NCBI GenBank assembly: GCA_024760905.1
Contig: CM045733.1
Location: 17,695,001-17,759,000, forward strand
Length of the DNA: 64,000 bases
From: Plotosus lineatus
Lineage: Eukaryota; Chordata; Actinopteri; Siluriformes; Plotosidae
Direction: 5' to 3'
The position numbers were made by a program, and so were the translations under genes. Below the pieces are notes generated by a model. The model saw only the letters and a program-made list of their open reading frames with translations. It searched no databases and was not told where the DNA came from. This document shows, in pieces, positions 22,916 through 35,128 of the stretch (its first letter is position 1; each line of letters opens with the position of its first letter).

Positions 22916-23262
22916 TTTCATTCATTCATTTTCTGAGCAGCTTACTCCTACTGAGGGTCACAGAGAGGCTGGCGCCTATCTCAGCCAGCTCTGGGTGAGC
23001 GCAGGGTACACTCTGGAAAGCTTGCCTGGCCATCACAGGACAGAAACATGCTAATGCTAATGCTGATGCTAATGCTAATGCAGCTACTCTTGACAAAAGT
23101 CAGCAATGGTTCTTTTACAGCTTCACACACACCACAGGCAGTGAGAGACATGGTCGGCCTTTGATAACCCAGTTAGCTGCACTGGGGGGACAGCAGTGGG
23201 ACTTGAACCCCCAATCTTGGGATCGGTAATCCAGCACCTTACCACCAGGCCAGCACTTCCCA
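22916..23262 (-). repeat. SINE family B head with T2 tail, reverse copy
   Basis: Left cattcattttctgagcagct; right gggacttgaacccccaatct and ccaccaggccagcacttccc. An internal (TAATGC)n run at 23047-23082. Confidence 0.75.
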
Positions 23263-23636
23263 TTTTCATTCATTCATTCATTTTCTGAACCTCTAAATCC
23301 TAATTAGGGTTGCAAGGAGACTGGTGCCCATCCCAGCCAACCCCAATGCCAATCCCATCCCGGCAAGGGCAGGTACACCCTGGACAGCTCACTAGGCCAT
23401 AACTCATGGAACCATTTATACTCACATTCACACCAAGGGGTGATTTGGAACAGCCAATTAACTTACTGTGCATGTTTTTGGACTGTGGGAGGAAACCGGA
23501 GTACCCTGAGGAAACCCACGCAAGCACGGGGAGAACATGCAAACTCCACACGGAAATGCCGTTGCCAAGCCCAGGACTTGAACCCAAGACCTTCTTGCTG
23601 TTAAAAGCGGATGTTCTAACTACTATGCCACATTTT
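23263..23636 (-). repeat. SINE family C, reverse copy
   Basis: Starts cattcattcattcattttct (tail), contains gtgcatgtttttggactgtg, aacatgcaaactccacac, and ends with the head in reverse (aggacttgaacccaagacc). Confidence 0.75.
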
Positions 23637-24151
23637 GAAAAAAAAAAAAAAAAAATTACAGATTGCCTCCTAGAGATTATTTTTAAGATCTCATTATATG
23701 GAGAAATCAGACCAATTATTTACTGAATATCCCCCCCCCCCCACCCCCCATGCTGTAACTAGGCTGATTGGTTCACTTCACCATCCAAATCCAGCCAGGA
23801 GCCCCTCTGTGCTCAGGCCCGAGGCCTTCAGCCTCATATAGCCAATCTTATGATCCGGGCCCGGCCAAGATGTTCTACATCTCAGTGACATTTCTATGTC
23901 TCAGACCTTTCATGTCTTGCCTCATTTTCACAGCTTTTAAAGGCTGAGTGACATGAATGTCCACCAGGGGGCATAAATTACTAAGGACAACAATTGCTCA
24001 GGCAATACATTGTGCTTTCTATTTTGACTGATTTCTTGACACACCATCAATTTCAGTGAATGCTTTACTGGTAAATGTCAAAGCAAAGATGTCGCATATA
24101 CCAGGAACACCTGGTGGAAGGTGGAAACACAGTCACTGAATGGGGCTCCAG

Positions 24152-24164
<13 letters not shown>

Positions 24165-24189
<25 letters not shown>

Positions 24190-24190
24190 T
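24165..24190. repeat. (CA)n microsatellite
   Basis: CA run of ~13 units. Confidence 0.85.
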
Positions 24191-24242
24191 TTTATTTTTC
24201 ACATACATCTCACTGAAATTATTATATTTTGTATATCCAAGC

Positions 24243-24940
24243 TTCAGGGTGGTATAGTTGTTAGTATGTTCTTCATACAGCAAGAAGGTCGTAGGTTCGA
24301 TTCCCGGGCTCATCATTTCTGTATTTGCATGTTCTCCCAGTGCTTGCATGGGCGCCCTCCTGTCTGTCTGTCTGTCTTCCTTTCGGCTTTTTCCCTTTCA
24401 CTCGGAAGTCGCCACAGCGAATCATCTGATTCGCACGTTTGATTTGGCAGAGGTTTTTTTTTTTTTACGTCGGATGCCCTTCCTGTCACAACCCTTTTTA
24501 GCAAGAAACACGCTGACGACTTTGCAGCTACTCTTTACGAAAGTCAGCAATGGTTCTTTTACATGCCTCTCACCATAGACAGTGAGAGACATGGCCCGCC
24601 TTTGATAACCCAGTTAGCTGCACTGGGGGGACAGTGACAACCTTGTGGAGAGTGGGACTCGAACCCCCAACCTTTGGATCAGCGATCCAGTGCCCTACAC
24701 CACTAGACCACCCTCCTGGTACCCCGGAATCCTCCCACACTCCAAAGACATGCACATTGGCCTAACTAGATGTTCCAAATTGACTCCAGGTGTGAGTGTA
24801 AACAGTTGTGTGCATGTTGGCCCTGTGATGCCCAGATGAGCTGTTCAGGATGTATCCTGCCTTCGATCAGTGCCAGCTGAGATAGGCACCAGACATCCCA
24901 TGACCCTAGTAGTATTAACGTTTAGCAAATGAGTGAGGGT
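24243..24940 (+). repeat. SINE family C interrupted by SINE B
   Basis: Left part 24243-24362 (ggtggtatagttgttagtat, aggttcgattcccgg); right part 24711-24940 (ccactccaaagacatgcaca-like, gtgatgcccagatgagctg, gagataggcaccag). The two are split by the SINE at 24363-24710. Confidence 0.75.
24363..24710 (-). repeat. SINE family B with T1 tail inserted in SINE C
   Basis: Reverse copy; T1 tail at left (cggaagtcgccacagcgaat), head at right (gggactcgaacccccaacc, ccactagaccacc). 8-bp duplication ccctcctg at 24355-24362 and 24711-24718. Confidence 0.85.
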
Positions 24941-24954
24941 GGGTGAGTGAGTTC

Positions 24955-25098
24955 ATCCCAGCTTGACAGCCATGACAGCCCTGGAGCAGGGAAAGTTAAG
25001 GGCCTTGGCACAAGAGACCAACAGCAGCAGCTTAGCAGTGCCAAGGCTTCAACCTTGACCCACAAGTGATGCTTGCAATTTAGTGCAGTGTAGGCAAT
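24955..25098 (-). repeat. tRNA-derived SINE (family D-like), reverse, decayed
   Basis: ggagcagggaaagttaaggg, gccttggcacaagagacc, caaggcttcaaccttgaccc (B box in reverse). Confidence 0.45.
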
Positions 25099-25350
25099 TC
25101 TCCTACTGACTCAAGTTTAGGATCCAACCAGAAACCATGGAACTCTGTGGTGGCAACCAGTGCATGGTGTTGCGTCTTTTGTTTTTCGTGGAAAAATAAA
25201 TGTCGGTGATCAACGTATTCACCTGTTGGCATGTGAGTTGGGCAGTAAATATTCGCCAATCATCAAGTGCAGCAGATGTTCTAACGGTCTGTGGTGGCAA
25301 GCGCCCTCCTTCATGTGGTGGTCTGCTGAGTGGACCAAGCCACTAAGAAG

Positions 25351-25984
25351 TTAATGGCTAAAGGAACCAAGATGTCTTGTTGGAACCCATTTCATGAGCA
25401 TTTCCTCTTCAGGTGGTTTGATGTATTCAAACTGATCCATGATCCCAGGGATGTGATAAACAGGCCCGACACCATAGTATGAGAAACATCCCCATATCAG
25501 GATGCTTACACCACCATGTTTCACCGTCTTCACAGTGTACTGCGGCTTTAATTCAGTAAACACTGAACTGAGGATTAGTCAATGTGCTCTTCGGCAAATT
25601 GCAACCTCTTCAGCACACCGGGGTTTTTTTCTTCCCCCAACAGTTGGACTTTGCGGGGGCATCTTGCTGATAGCTCGGTATCACATGGGCGTCTTTTAAT
25701 TGTAACAGGCCTCACAGGTAATTTAATGACCTTCTTTGATCTTCCTAGAGCTGATTGGTGGTTGAGTCCTTGCCATTTTTTTCTCTTCTTTGATCCATTC
25801 AAATTGTAGTTTTTTTTTTGTTTTCTTCCATGTCGTTCAGGTTCTGGTTGCCATTTGAAAGCATTTGTGTCATTTTAACTGAGCAGCCTCTCATTTTCTG
25901 ATCTTCTTGATATGTTTCCTCCTCTCCAATCAACATTTTAATCAAGCTGCACTGTTCTTCTGAACAATGTCTGGAACAACCCAT
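25351..25984 (-). pseudogene. Tc1 transposase pseudogene (three blocks)
   Basis: 25799-25984: CSEEQCSLIKMLIGEEETYQ (first helix-turn-helix). 25575-25802: LPVRPVTIKRR and VLKRLQFAEEHID. 25351-25563: YTVKTVKHGGVSILIWGCFS and VYHIPGIMDQFEYI. Blocks lie in different frames, the first catalytic Asp region is missing between blocks, and the rest after EEEMLMKW is lost. Confidence 0.85.
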
Positions 25985-26290
25985 TTTCCTCAGAGTTTCA
26001 GAGAGAAATGTTCTATAACCAGCACGTACAACATTTGCTGGCTTCCTCTCTTAAATAACGAATGACGTCACTAATTGAATTCCACACTGCTATTATTTTG
26101 AACACGCCCCTTTTAATCAGTGATTCAATTACACAGAATCAGCAGCATGCGGGTCATGACTGTTGGGTCTGTTGGATTCCATTATTGCTACACCTGATAG
26201 TCAATTATTTGCGAGGTAAAAATATCATTTCTACTAAAAACACTGATTGATCAGGTTAGTGATGTCCGACTGATATTATTTTGAGCACAA
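25351..26290 (-). mobile_element. Tc1-like transposon, degraded (second family)
   Basis: Contains a broken transposase and ~300 nt of AT-rich flank on the 5' side. Termini not paired by eye. Confidence 0.7.
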
Positions 26291-26789
26291 CTACAGTACT
26301 TCAAGAAAAATGTGCAGCAGGTCCCGTTTTTAATGCCTGATGACAATTTAGTTGAATTTTCAGCTTGATTCAGTAATGATGTCATCTAAAGCATGCAGAA
26401 CATTACTGATGTTAACTGTTCGTACTTTTCTTATAACAACATTCAGGATCTTGTTCTGATTGGCTGTCCAATCTTCTCCTCACTCTTCAACTCCGACAAT
26501 GTGAAACACAATATAAAAATCACAGAAAACAACAGCATCCTGACTGATCATAGTTATTCTAGTGGTTTAAATTAATGAAAGCTGGAGGTCTGATTTGCTC
26601 ACCCGGCATCTGGGGTGCAATCAGTGAGCTATTACCAGGCTACTGATGGAAGAACACATAAGTATTTCATTTATTCATCTACAAAACGGTTCCCCTAGAT
26701 TTCTGCAGTTAAAAATAGTGAAAATAATTCTGGCAGCACTTTCAATACATCTGGATTAAACACAATGGGGGGGGGGGTGATGGTGTACT

Positions 26790-27008
26790 ACTGCCCAGAA
26801 CATCTAGCACATAGCAAGAGGGTCCTGGGTTTGGGCGTTTCTGCACTGAGTCTGCATATTATCCCCGTGCCTGTGTGGGTTTGCTTGGGGTTCTCTGGTT
26901 TCCTCCCACGGTCCAAAGACATGCACATCAGGTATGTGAGTGACAGGTGTGGATGTGAGAGTGAACGGTTGGATGTTGCCTTGCGATGTTTTCCCCATGA
27001 CCCTAATA
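26790..27008 (+). repeat. SINE family C, interrupted at its 3' end by a hAT element
   Basis: tttctgcactgagtctgcat, ggtttcctcccacggtccaa, and a tail ending tgaccctaata at the hAT insertion point. Confidence 0.65.
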
Positions 27009-27656
27009 CAGTGCTTCTCAAATAGTGGGGTGTGCCCCCCTTGGAGGTCGTGGTATGATGCCAGCGGGGCACGGTGTGATGCCAGGGGATGGGTGGATGG
27101 GGGGGCAGGGTTTTATGAGCCTGGGGAGCATGCTTTTCTGAAATTAATATAATTAAGTGTAATTGCACCTCCACTCCACTAGTTTGCAGTAGCGCTCTCT
27201 CATTGTTGCGCCATGGTGTAGCGTTTTTTTCGCATGAACAAACGACATGAAGCGCAGGAAACAACCCCTCAAGAAACAACATGGAAAAATTTCTAACAGG
27301 AACGAAGAGAAAGGTGGAGAGAGACGGAGATATTAAGACATAAATAAGCTGAATGAGTTTAAATAAGGATGTATTTTTTTTTTTTATTTCAGGCACATTG
27401 GTGCGCTGTAAATCTTTTCTATTACAGATTTAAAAAAAATGTTAATGAAGTTTTTCTTTATTGTAAGGTGAAATATATTTCTTTTATTTTTGTTTTTTAA
27501 TGTTAATAAAGATACAATGGTATGTAGAGGTGCACTAATAACAATTCTATAGACAAATAATACTACAGTATTTATAGTCGCTCGTGGGTTGGTGGGGGGT
27601 GTGAATTGTTTTTTTCTTCTGGAGGGGGGGTCACAGAAAATAATTGAGAAGCACTG
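27009..27656 (+). mobile_element. hAT non-autonomous element, 648 bp
   Basis: Ends cagtgcttctcaaatagtgg and ...aattgagaagcactg (inverted). Perfect 8-bp duplication ccctaata at 27001-27008 and 27657-27664. A short frame at 27281-27343 reads MEKFLTGTKRKVERDGDIKT then stop, resembling the N-terminus of hAT transposases. Confidence 0.85.
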
Positions 27657-27673
27657 CCCTAATAAGAAGACAA

Positions 27674-27983
27674 GGTAAAGGTAAAGTCCTTTGAGCGTTT
27701 TACACCCGAGCCATAATGGCTCTTCAGGCCGGTGCTTATCTCCGGTTTCTATAGCGTGAAGCGACCAAGAGTGCAACTCCTCCTGCATGGGACGCTAGTC
27801 CATCGCAGGTTACCTTCCCAGTATATTTTTGCTGGTACCCATTTACACTGCTGGGTGAACAGAGGCACACTTGTGGTTAAGACCGTGCCCAGGGGTCTTC
27901 ACACAGTGGGGGTCTAATTGGGATTTGAACACACAACCTCCCGATCATGAGCACAGCACCCTAACATCTACACCACCGGCCCC
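27674..27983 (-). repeat. SINE family A, reverse copy
   Basis: gtaaagtcctttgagcgttt at left, aaatgggtaccag-like block in the middle, caccaccggcccc at right. Confidence 0.8.
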
Positions 27984-28435
27984 TGTAGTAAGACTAAGCA
28001 AGTGAAATTTGGAAAATTCTGGAGAATTTTAGACACCTGCAAAATCCTGCAAAAATGGAAAAACTTGACATCACTTTCTTACAAACCGTTGGAGTGTCAA
28101 TCAAAAAACCGAGCACTTTGATAGGCTTAAGTTCACTCTGTATATCTTTTATTGTTTCTCCTTTTTTTGTTGGCCATATAAAGGTTTACAGCTGTAGGAA
28201 TCCCCAAAGTTATACATAGACGATAAATATCATGCTAACAAAGTATTAAATTTGTACAAAAATACTTTACAGCTCATAATGCCTGTCCATTAGAAATAAA
28301 AATACAATATTTTTAGGGAACTAACAGTGAAATTGAGTCATTAATTCATCATACAGTGAAAATGGATACCCACTATTTTAATTGGCAGTGCTTAAATCCA
28401 CATAAAATGACGACACAAAATGAGCATTACTGTAG

Positions 28436-28474
<39 letters not shown>

Positions 28475-28825
28475 TATCAACCAAATGCATGTTTGTCATT
28501 ACACATTATTTGCAGTAACACCATGTAAAAAAAAAAACACGACTCCCAGATATCACGATGCTCACAGGAAAAACTTGAAAAGCGTGACGAGCAAAAAATA
28601 AAATAAAAATAGTTACATGACATCAGAAAACAGAAGATCTCGAATCCAGTGCATGAGATCAGGGAATGAACCCGTACCTGAAGGAACAGAACACAGTCGC
28701 TCCAGAACCAAAAAGTCTCTGTAAAGAAAACACCAGGTGGGCGTCGCCCAAGATGAGGGGATGATCAGGAATCGGATTGAATCGCTTGTGTGCCAGTTTA
28801 AATAGTGAGTAGTCAAGAGTGTGTG

Positions 28826-28826
<1 letters not shown>

Positions 28827-28884
<58 letters not shown>
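28827..28884. repeat. (AC)n microsatellite
   Basis: Nearly pure run of ~29 units inside the presumed grip1 3' UTR; (UG)n on the transcript. Confidence 0.92.
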
Positions 28885-28887
<3 letters not shown>

Positions 28888-30181
28888 AAGTATTTGCTGC
28901 CATTAGCAGTAGTTTTACCTTTTCTACTGTTTTTTTATTTGTTTTTCTGAGTAAAGCTACAGCTTTTTTTTTTTTTATATATACTATATATGAAATAATT
29001 CAATGAATGATATTCTGCCACACAGAACCTCATTCGTACATGACTTAACACTCAAGTGCCACTGTTTTTTTTTTGTTTGTTTCTCTTAACAAATAGTTTA
29101 TACACACCTTTGGGCCAACGCCCTGTTCGGAAAAAAAAAAACACATTAAACATACAAAACCATACCAGTACCACATACAGTAGATTAGTATTATTAAGTT
29201 GATATTCACTTTAACAAGGGAGGACTATAATAGACTAGAAGTTGTTTTCGGGCTTTTCATGTCTCTCAACTTCATGCTGCTTCTTTTTTTTTTTTTCTTT
29301 TTTTTCTTTAAATAAATATTAAAAGTGGTGGTGATTGAAAAGATTCTCCAAACAGTCAAAAATCCGTGTTTGGAATGAAGACTCCAGTGTTATACCGACA
29401 CATCAACATTGCGTTACCTTGTAATGGGGTCTGGTGGACATGGGACTGGTCACTGCTCTTCATTCATGGGCCGTCCAGAACAGGATGAGACGAGACGAGA
29501 ATTTGGGACACTACGGACTGGATATTTGGTCTCTCTGCTTTGTGCTAGCAATAGACGTTTAAAACTAAAACAAAAAAGCTACACAAAGCCACATTTGTTT
29601 TTGTTGTTGTTTTTTTTTTTTACAATCTGCCTCAGCTACACATTTAAAGACTGAATCCAAAATACATCATATTTACCCCGATCTCCTACCGGTCGTCTTG
29701 GAATAGTAAGGCAAGCTGATTGCTCAATGCATCTTTTCCTTCACACACGGCTCATTTATAAACTATTTGCCATCACGAATAAAAATAGATTTCCGTCCAA
29801 TTCTAAGGTAAAGTGCCGAAGCAAGCACGGCTTCTTTCTCATCATGAACTCAGTATGATGGTTAAGTTTAAACATCTGGATGGATTTAACCCAGGAATCA
29901 AATCATGACCTTGTAAGTGAGTTGGTTTTTTTCTTTTTTTTGTATTTTTTGTGAGTGTGTGTAGATTTTTTTTCCTGTACAGTCACACCTCTACTATTAT
30001 AAAATGGTCCTCAAAAGGTCCCATGCATTGTGCCACCCAACCCACTGGGGCTGACTAGCGGTTTACCGTTTTAGGAAAAGTATTAATTTCACGTTGCTGA
30101 GTGCGTGCTGAATGTTTTGTCCTGCTAACTGAGACATCCCATGGCATTACTTGTGAGGAAATACACAGGGATCCGCTATAT

Positions 30182-30183
<2 letters not shown>

Positions 30184-30238
<55 letters not shown>

Positions 30239-30352
30239 AAAAGAGCAAGAGGAGGGAGGGGTGGAGGAAACGAGGAGAACAGCTGAAGTTAGAACAAATA
30301 GAATACATAACGTGGAAATTGCTCTGGCCAATACACACAGGATGAAATCCTG

Positions 30353-30404
<52 letters not shown>
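30184..30404. repeat. two (AC)n microsatellites
   Basis: Runs at 30184-30234 and 30355-30403 separated by ~120 nt of ordinary sequence. Confidence 0.92.
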
Positions 30405-30410
<6 letters not shown>

Positions 30411-30822
30411 CACACAGGCCAGTCCATATTCATGTGTAAACGTCTTAAAAGATTCCCTATGCTTCTTTCCCTCCATTTAAATGTTTATTGGCAATAAAAA
30501 CGAAGGATGGCACTGGTTCAGTTTTCCCAGAGGTCAGTACGGTCTGTATCGCTCCGTATTCACCAGTGTCATTTTCACAAAAGTAAACACGCAGGGGAGC
30601 CCCCCCCCCCTCCCCCCTCAGTGTGTGTGTGGCTCATGCTGTGGCTCAGGAAAGAGGCTGCATGTGCTATATGCCGGAAGAGCTCCAGCCCACTCCAGCA
30701 GGGGGTGGTGTGGTGTTAGTGTGATGTGGTGGGGTGGGGTGGGGTGTGTTTGTCAGGAGGAGTTCACTTAGCACCATAATGAGCACGTGAGCCTGTGCTG
30801 AGGAGAGTGGGATGGGGCTTTG

Positions 30823-31077
30823 CTATAAGGTCTTGTTGGGGTCTCTGTCCTCTGACCCTGCCAGCCTGGAGTTCAGCTGAGCGGCCTCCCGTGGGAGGGG
30901 CTCGGCTGGGTCAGTCCAGCCCACAGGCTCGTCACCGGGAAGTTGGTTCAGTTCTGAGGGTGATGTTGAAGCTGACGTTGGGTTTCGGCTGATCACCAGG
31001 TCCAGCTTGTTCCCCGATTCTGCGATCAGAGGAACCACCAAACAGCAGTCAAAGTCTCTAGTTCGGACATGGTTGAT
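30823..31077 (-). CDS. grip1: grip1 last coding exon: end of PDZ7 and C-terminus
   Basis: 84 codons plus stop: [20 protein letters not shown]... LVISRNP closes PDZ7; the variable tail ends DPNKTL. Human GRIP1 also ends in a short Thr-Leu tail. Acceptor ttacag at 31078-31083. Confidence 0.93.
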   Translation of the reverse strand: MNHVRTRDFDCCLVVPLIAESGNKLDLVISRNPTSASTSPSELNQLPGDEPVGWTDPAEPLPREAAQLNSRLAGSEDRDPNKTL

Positions 31078-34000
31078 CTGTAACGGACAAAATATGCGAT
31101 GCATCAAAAATTCAGTCACAGCTTAACATTGAGGAGTAACAAGGACGTGCCGGAATAAGCGTTTCTGGATTCATTCATTCATTTTCTGAACCACTTAGTC
31201 CTAATTAGGGTCACGGGGAGGCTGGCGCCCATCTCAGCCGACTCTGGGAAAGGGTGGGGTACATCCTGGACAGCTCACCAGGCCATCGCAGGATTTCTGG
31301 ATATACAGTGATCCCTCGCTACTTCGTGCTTCAGTTTTTGCGGCTTCAGTGCATCGTGGGTTTTTCAAAAATATTCATTGAGAATAAAAAAAATAAGTAA
31401 ATTAAGGAAAAATATGGAAAAAGTTAAGGAAAACGCAGCAAAACAAGGCCAATTATGAAAAAAAAAACCCAAACAAACAAAAACAAAAAACAAGCCAAAA
31501 CCCCCCAACAAAATGACTCACATTTTTATATGAGGTGCGCATATGAGTGTGTGTATTTACATTTTATTTATATCTTATGCATTATTTTTGAATGTTTAAT
31601 TGTTATTATCAGTATTTATAGTCCCCTCCCTGAATCGCCACCTTATCGTGGTGGAGGGGTTTGCGTGACCTAATGATCCTAGGAGCTATGTTGTCGGGGG
31701 CATAATGCCCCTGGTAGGGTCACCCAAGGCAAACAGGTCCTGGGTGAAGGTCCAGACAAAGTGCGGTTCAGAAGACCCCTATTCAGAAGACCCCTATGCC
31801 ATCTCGGAGTAAACATTTGAAGCAGTCTCCCTTGCCCGAACGCGGGTCACCAGGGTTCCCTCCTGGAGCCAGGCCCAGGGGAGGGGCTCGAAGGCGAGCG
31901 CCTGGTGGTCGGGCTTATGCCCATGGAGCCTGGCCGGGCCTAGCCCGAAAAGCAGACATGGGTCCGCCCTCCCATGGACCCACCACCCGTGGGAGGAGTT
32001 TTAGGGGTCGGGTGCAGTGTGAGTTGGGTGGCAGCCAAAGGCATGGGTTCTGTCGGACCGATCCTCGGCTACTTACTCTGACCCTCGGGACATGGAATGT
32101 CACCTCTCTGGCAGGGAAGGAGCCTGATTTGGTGCGTGAGGTGGAGAGATACCGACTAGATATAGTCGGGCTCACCTCAACGCATAGCTTGGGCTCTGGG
32201 AACCATCCATCTCGAAAGAGGCTGGACCTTCTTCTATTCTGGAGTTGCTCATGAGGAGAGGCGGCGAGCCGGTGTGGGTATTCTTGTTGCCCCCCCGTCT
32301 CGGTGCCCAAATGTTGGGGTTCTCCCCGGTTGACGAAAGGGTAGCTTCCCTCCGTCTTCAGGTGGGGGGACGGGTCCTGACTGTTATTTGTGCTTATGCA
32401 CCAAATGACAGTTCAGAGTACACACCCTTTTTGGAGTCTTTGGGGGTGTTGGAGAACGCTCCCTCGGAAGACTCGCTCGTTGCCTTGGAAGACTTCAACG
32501 CCCATGTGGGCAACAATAGTGTGACCTGGAAGGGTGTGATCGGTAGGTACGGCCTCTCCAGTCTGAATCCGAATGGTGTTTCGTTGTTGGACTTCTGTGC
32601 TCGTCATAGTTTGTCTATCACGAACACCATGTTCGAACATAAGGGTGTCCATAAGTGCACTTGGCACCAGGACACCCTAGGTTGCAGTTCGATGACTGAC
32701 TTTGTAGTCGTGTCATCGGACTTACGACCATATGTTCTGGACACTCGGGTGAAGACAGGAGCTGAGCTGTCTACCAATCACTACCTGGTGGTGAGTTGGC
32801 TTCGGTGGTGGGGGAGGTTGCCTTCCAGACCTGGCAGGCCCAAACGTGTAATCAGGGTCTGCTGGGAACGTTTGGCTGACTCCCCTGTCCGAGAGGCCTT
32901 TAACTCCCACCTCCGGCAGAGCTACAACCACGTTCCGGAGGAGGCGGGGGACATGGAATCCGAATGGGCCATGTTTCGTGCCTCCATTGCTGAGGCGGCA
33001 GCCCATAGCTGTGGCCGTAAGGTCGTCGATGCTTGTCGTGGCGGTAATCCCCGAACCCGGTGGTGGACACCTGCGGTGAAGGAGGCCGTCCAGCTGAAGA
33101 AGGAGGCCTATCGGGTTTTATTAGCCTGTGGGACTCCTGAGGCAGCAAACGGGTACCGGCAGGCCAAACATGCTGCAGCCGAGGCTGTCGCAGATGTAAA
33201 ATATCGGGCGTGGGAGGAGTTCGGTGAGGGCCTGGAGAGTGATTATCGGTTGGCCTCAAAAAGGTTCTGGGCCACCATCCGACGCCTCAGGAGGGGGAAG
33301 CAGTTCTTCACAAACACTGTTTACAGTGGAGGTGGGGAGCTGCTTACCTTGACTGGGGATGTCGTCAAGAGGTGGAGGGAATACTTTGAGGACCTCCTCA
33401 ATCCCGCCAACACGCCCTCCGTGGAAGAGGAAGACCCTGGGGGTTCGGGTGAGGGTCCGCCCATCACTGGAGTGGAGGTCACTGAGGTTGTTAAAAAGCT
33501 CCTCGGTGGTCGAGCTCCGGGGTTGGACGAGATCCGCCCGGAATATCTCAGGGCTCTGGATGTTGTAGGACTGTCTTGGTTGACACGTCTCTGCAACATC
33601 GCGTGGTCATCAGGGGCTGTACCTCTGGATTGGCAAACTGGGGTGGTGGTCCCAATTTTTAAGAAGGGGGACCGGAGGGTGTGTTCCAATTATCGGGGAA
33701 TTACACTCCTCAGCCTACCTGGGAAAGTCTATGCAGGGTACTAGAGAGGAGGAACCGACCGATAGTTGAACCACGGATTCAGGAGGAACAATGTGGTTTT
33801 CGTCCTGGCCGCAGCACTCTTGACCAACTCTATACGCTCCACAGGATTCTGGAGGGGGCATGGGAGTTTGCCCAATCTGTCCACATGTGCTTTGTGGATT
33901 TGGAGAAGGCTTTCGACCGTGTCCCTCGAACGATCTTGTGGGGCGTGCTCCGAGAGTACGGCGTTCCGGATCCGTTGCTACGAGCTATTCAGTCGCTGTA

Positions 34001-35095
34001 TCACCGGAGCCAGAGTTTGGTCTGTATTGGTAACAGCAGGTCGGATTCGTTTCCAGTGGGAGTTGGAGTCCGCCAAGGCTGTCCTTTGTCACCGATTCTG
34101 TTCACAATTTTTATGGACAGAATTTCTAGGCGCAGTCGAGGCGATGAGGGGTTCTGGTTTGGTGGCCATCGGATATCATTTCTGCTTTTTGCGGATGATG
34201 TTGTCCACTTGGCTTCATCAAGTCGGGCCCTCCAGCTCTCATTGGAGCGATTCGCAGCTGAGTGCGAAGCAGCCGGGATGAAGATCAGTACCTCCAAGTC
34301 CGAGGCCATGGTTCTCAGTCGGACAAGGGTGGAATGCACCCTCCGGGTCAGGAATGAGGTCCTGCCCCAAGTGGAGGAGTTTAAGTATCTTGGGGTCTTG
34401 TTTATGAGTGAGGGAAGGATGGAGCGAGAGATTGACAGACGGATCGCTGCAGCCTCTGCTGTTAAGCGGTGCCTGTACCGGTCCGTCGTGGTGAAGAAGG
34501 AGCTGAGCCGCAAGGCAATCTACGTTCCAACCCTCTAAGATCTACGTTCCAACCCTCACCTATGGTCACAAGCTTTGGGTAATGACCGAAAGAACAAGAT
34601 CACGGATACAAGCGGCTGAAATGAGCTTCCTTCGCCGGGTGGCGGGGTTCTCCCTTAGAGATAAGGTGAGAAGCTCCGCCATCCGGGGAGAGCTCGGAGT
34701 AGATCCGCTGCTCCTCCGCATTGAGAGGGGCCAGTTGAGGTGGCTCGGGCATCTGGTCAGAATGCCCCCCCGGACGCCTCCCTGGTGTGGTGTTTCGGGC
34801 ATGTCCAACCGGGAAGAGACCCCGGGGTCGACCTAGAACACGCTGGAGGGACTAGGTCTCTCGGCTTGTCTGGGACCGCCTCGGTGTCCCCCCCGGGAGA
34901 GTTGGAGGAAGTAGCTCGGGAGAGGGACGTCTGGACCTCTTTGCTGAGGTTGCTGCCCCCCGCGACCTGACCCTGGACTAAGCGGAAGAAGAAGATGATG
35001 ATGATGATAAAGTATTTATAGTGTTGAATATGTATTTATTGATATTACGTCAGTTGGGGGGGTGTCGATCCTATTTCACAGAAATCGGCTGTCGC

Positions 35096-35128
<33 letters not shown>

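Larger units (their letters stand above)
28140..30822 (-). other. grip1: probable long grip1 3' UTR
   Basis: Follows the grip1 stop. Unlike both flanks it has no recognisable SINE, LINE or MITE over ~2.6 kb, only microsatellites and homopolymers. A minus-strand AATAAA lies at 28148-28153, just before repeat-bearing DNA resumes. On the RNA strand the CA tracts become (UG)n at 28827-28884, 30184-30234 and 30355-30403, and a G-rich run comes from 30600-30618. Extent is inferred. Confidence 0.5.

Noticed and set aside
26788..27396. 202-codon minus-strand open frame
   Set aside because: It runs through a SINE and a hAT element; no domain, and the composition follows the repeats.
21560..30822. IRAK3 or HELB exons expected from human synteny
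   Set aside because: No open frame in this interval resembles either; all sizeable frames fall in repeats.
34001..34513. 170-codon minus-strand open frame
   Set aside because: Antisense shadow of the Rex3 RT.
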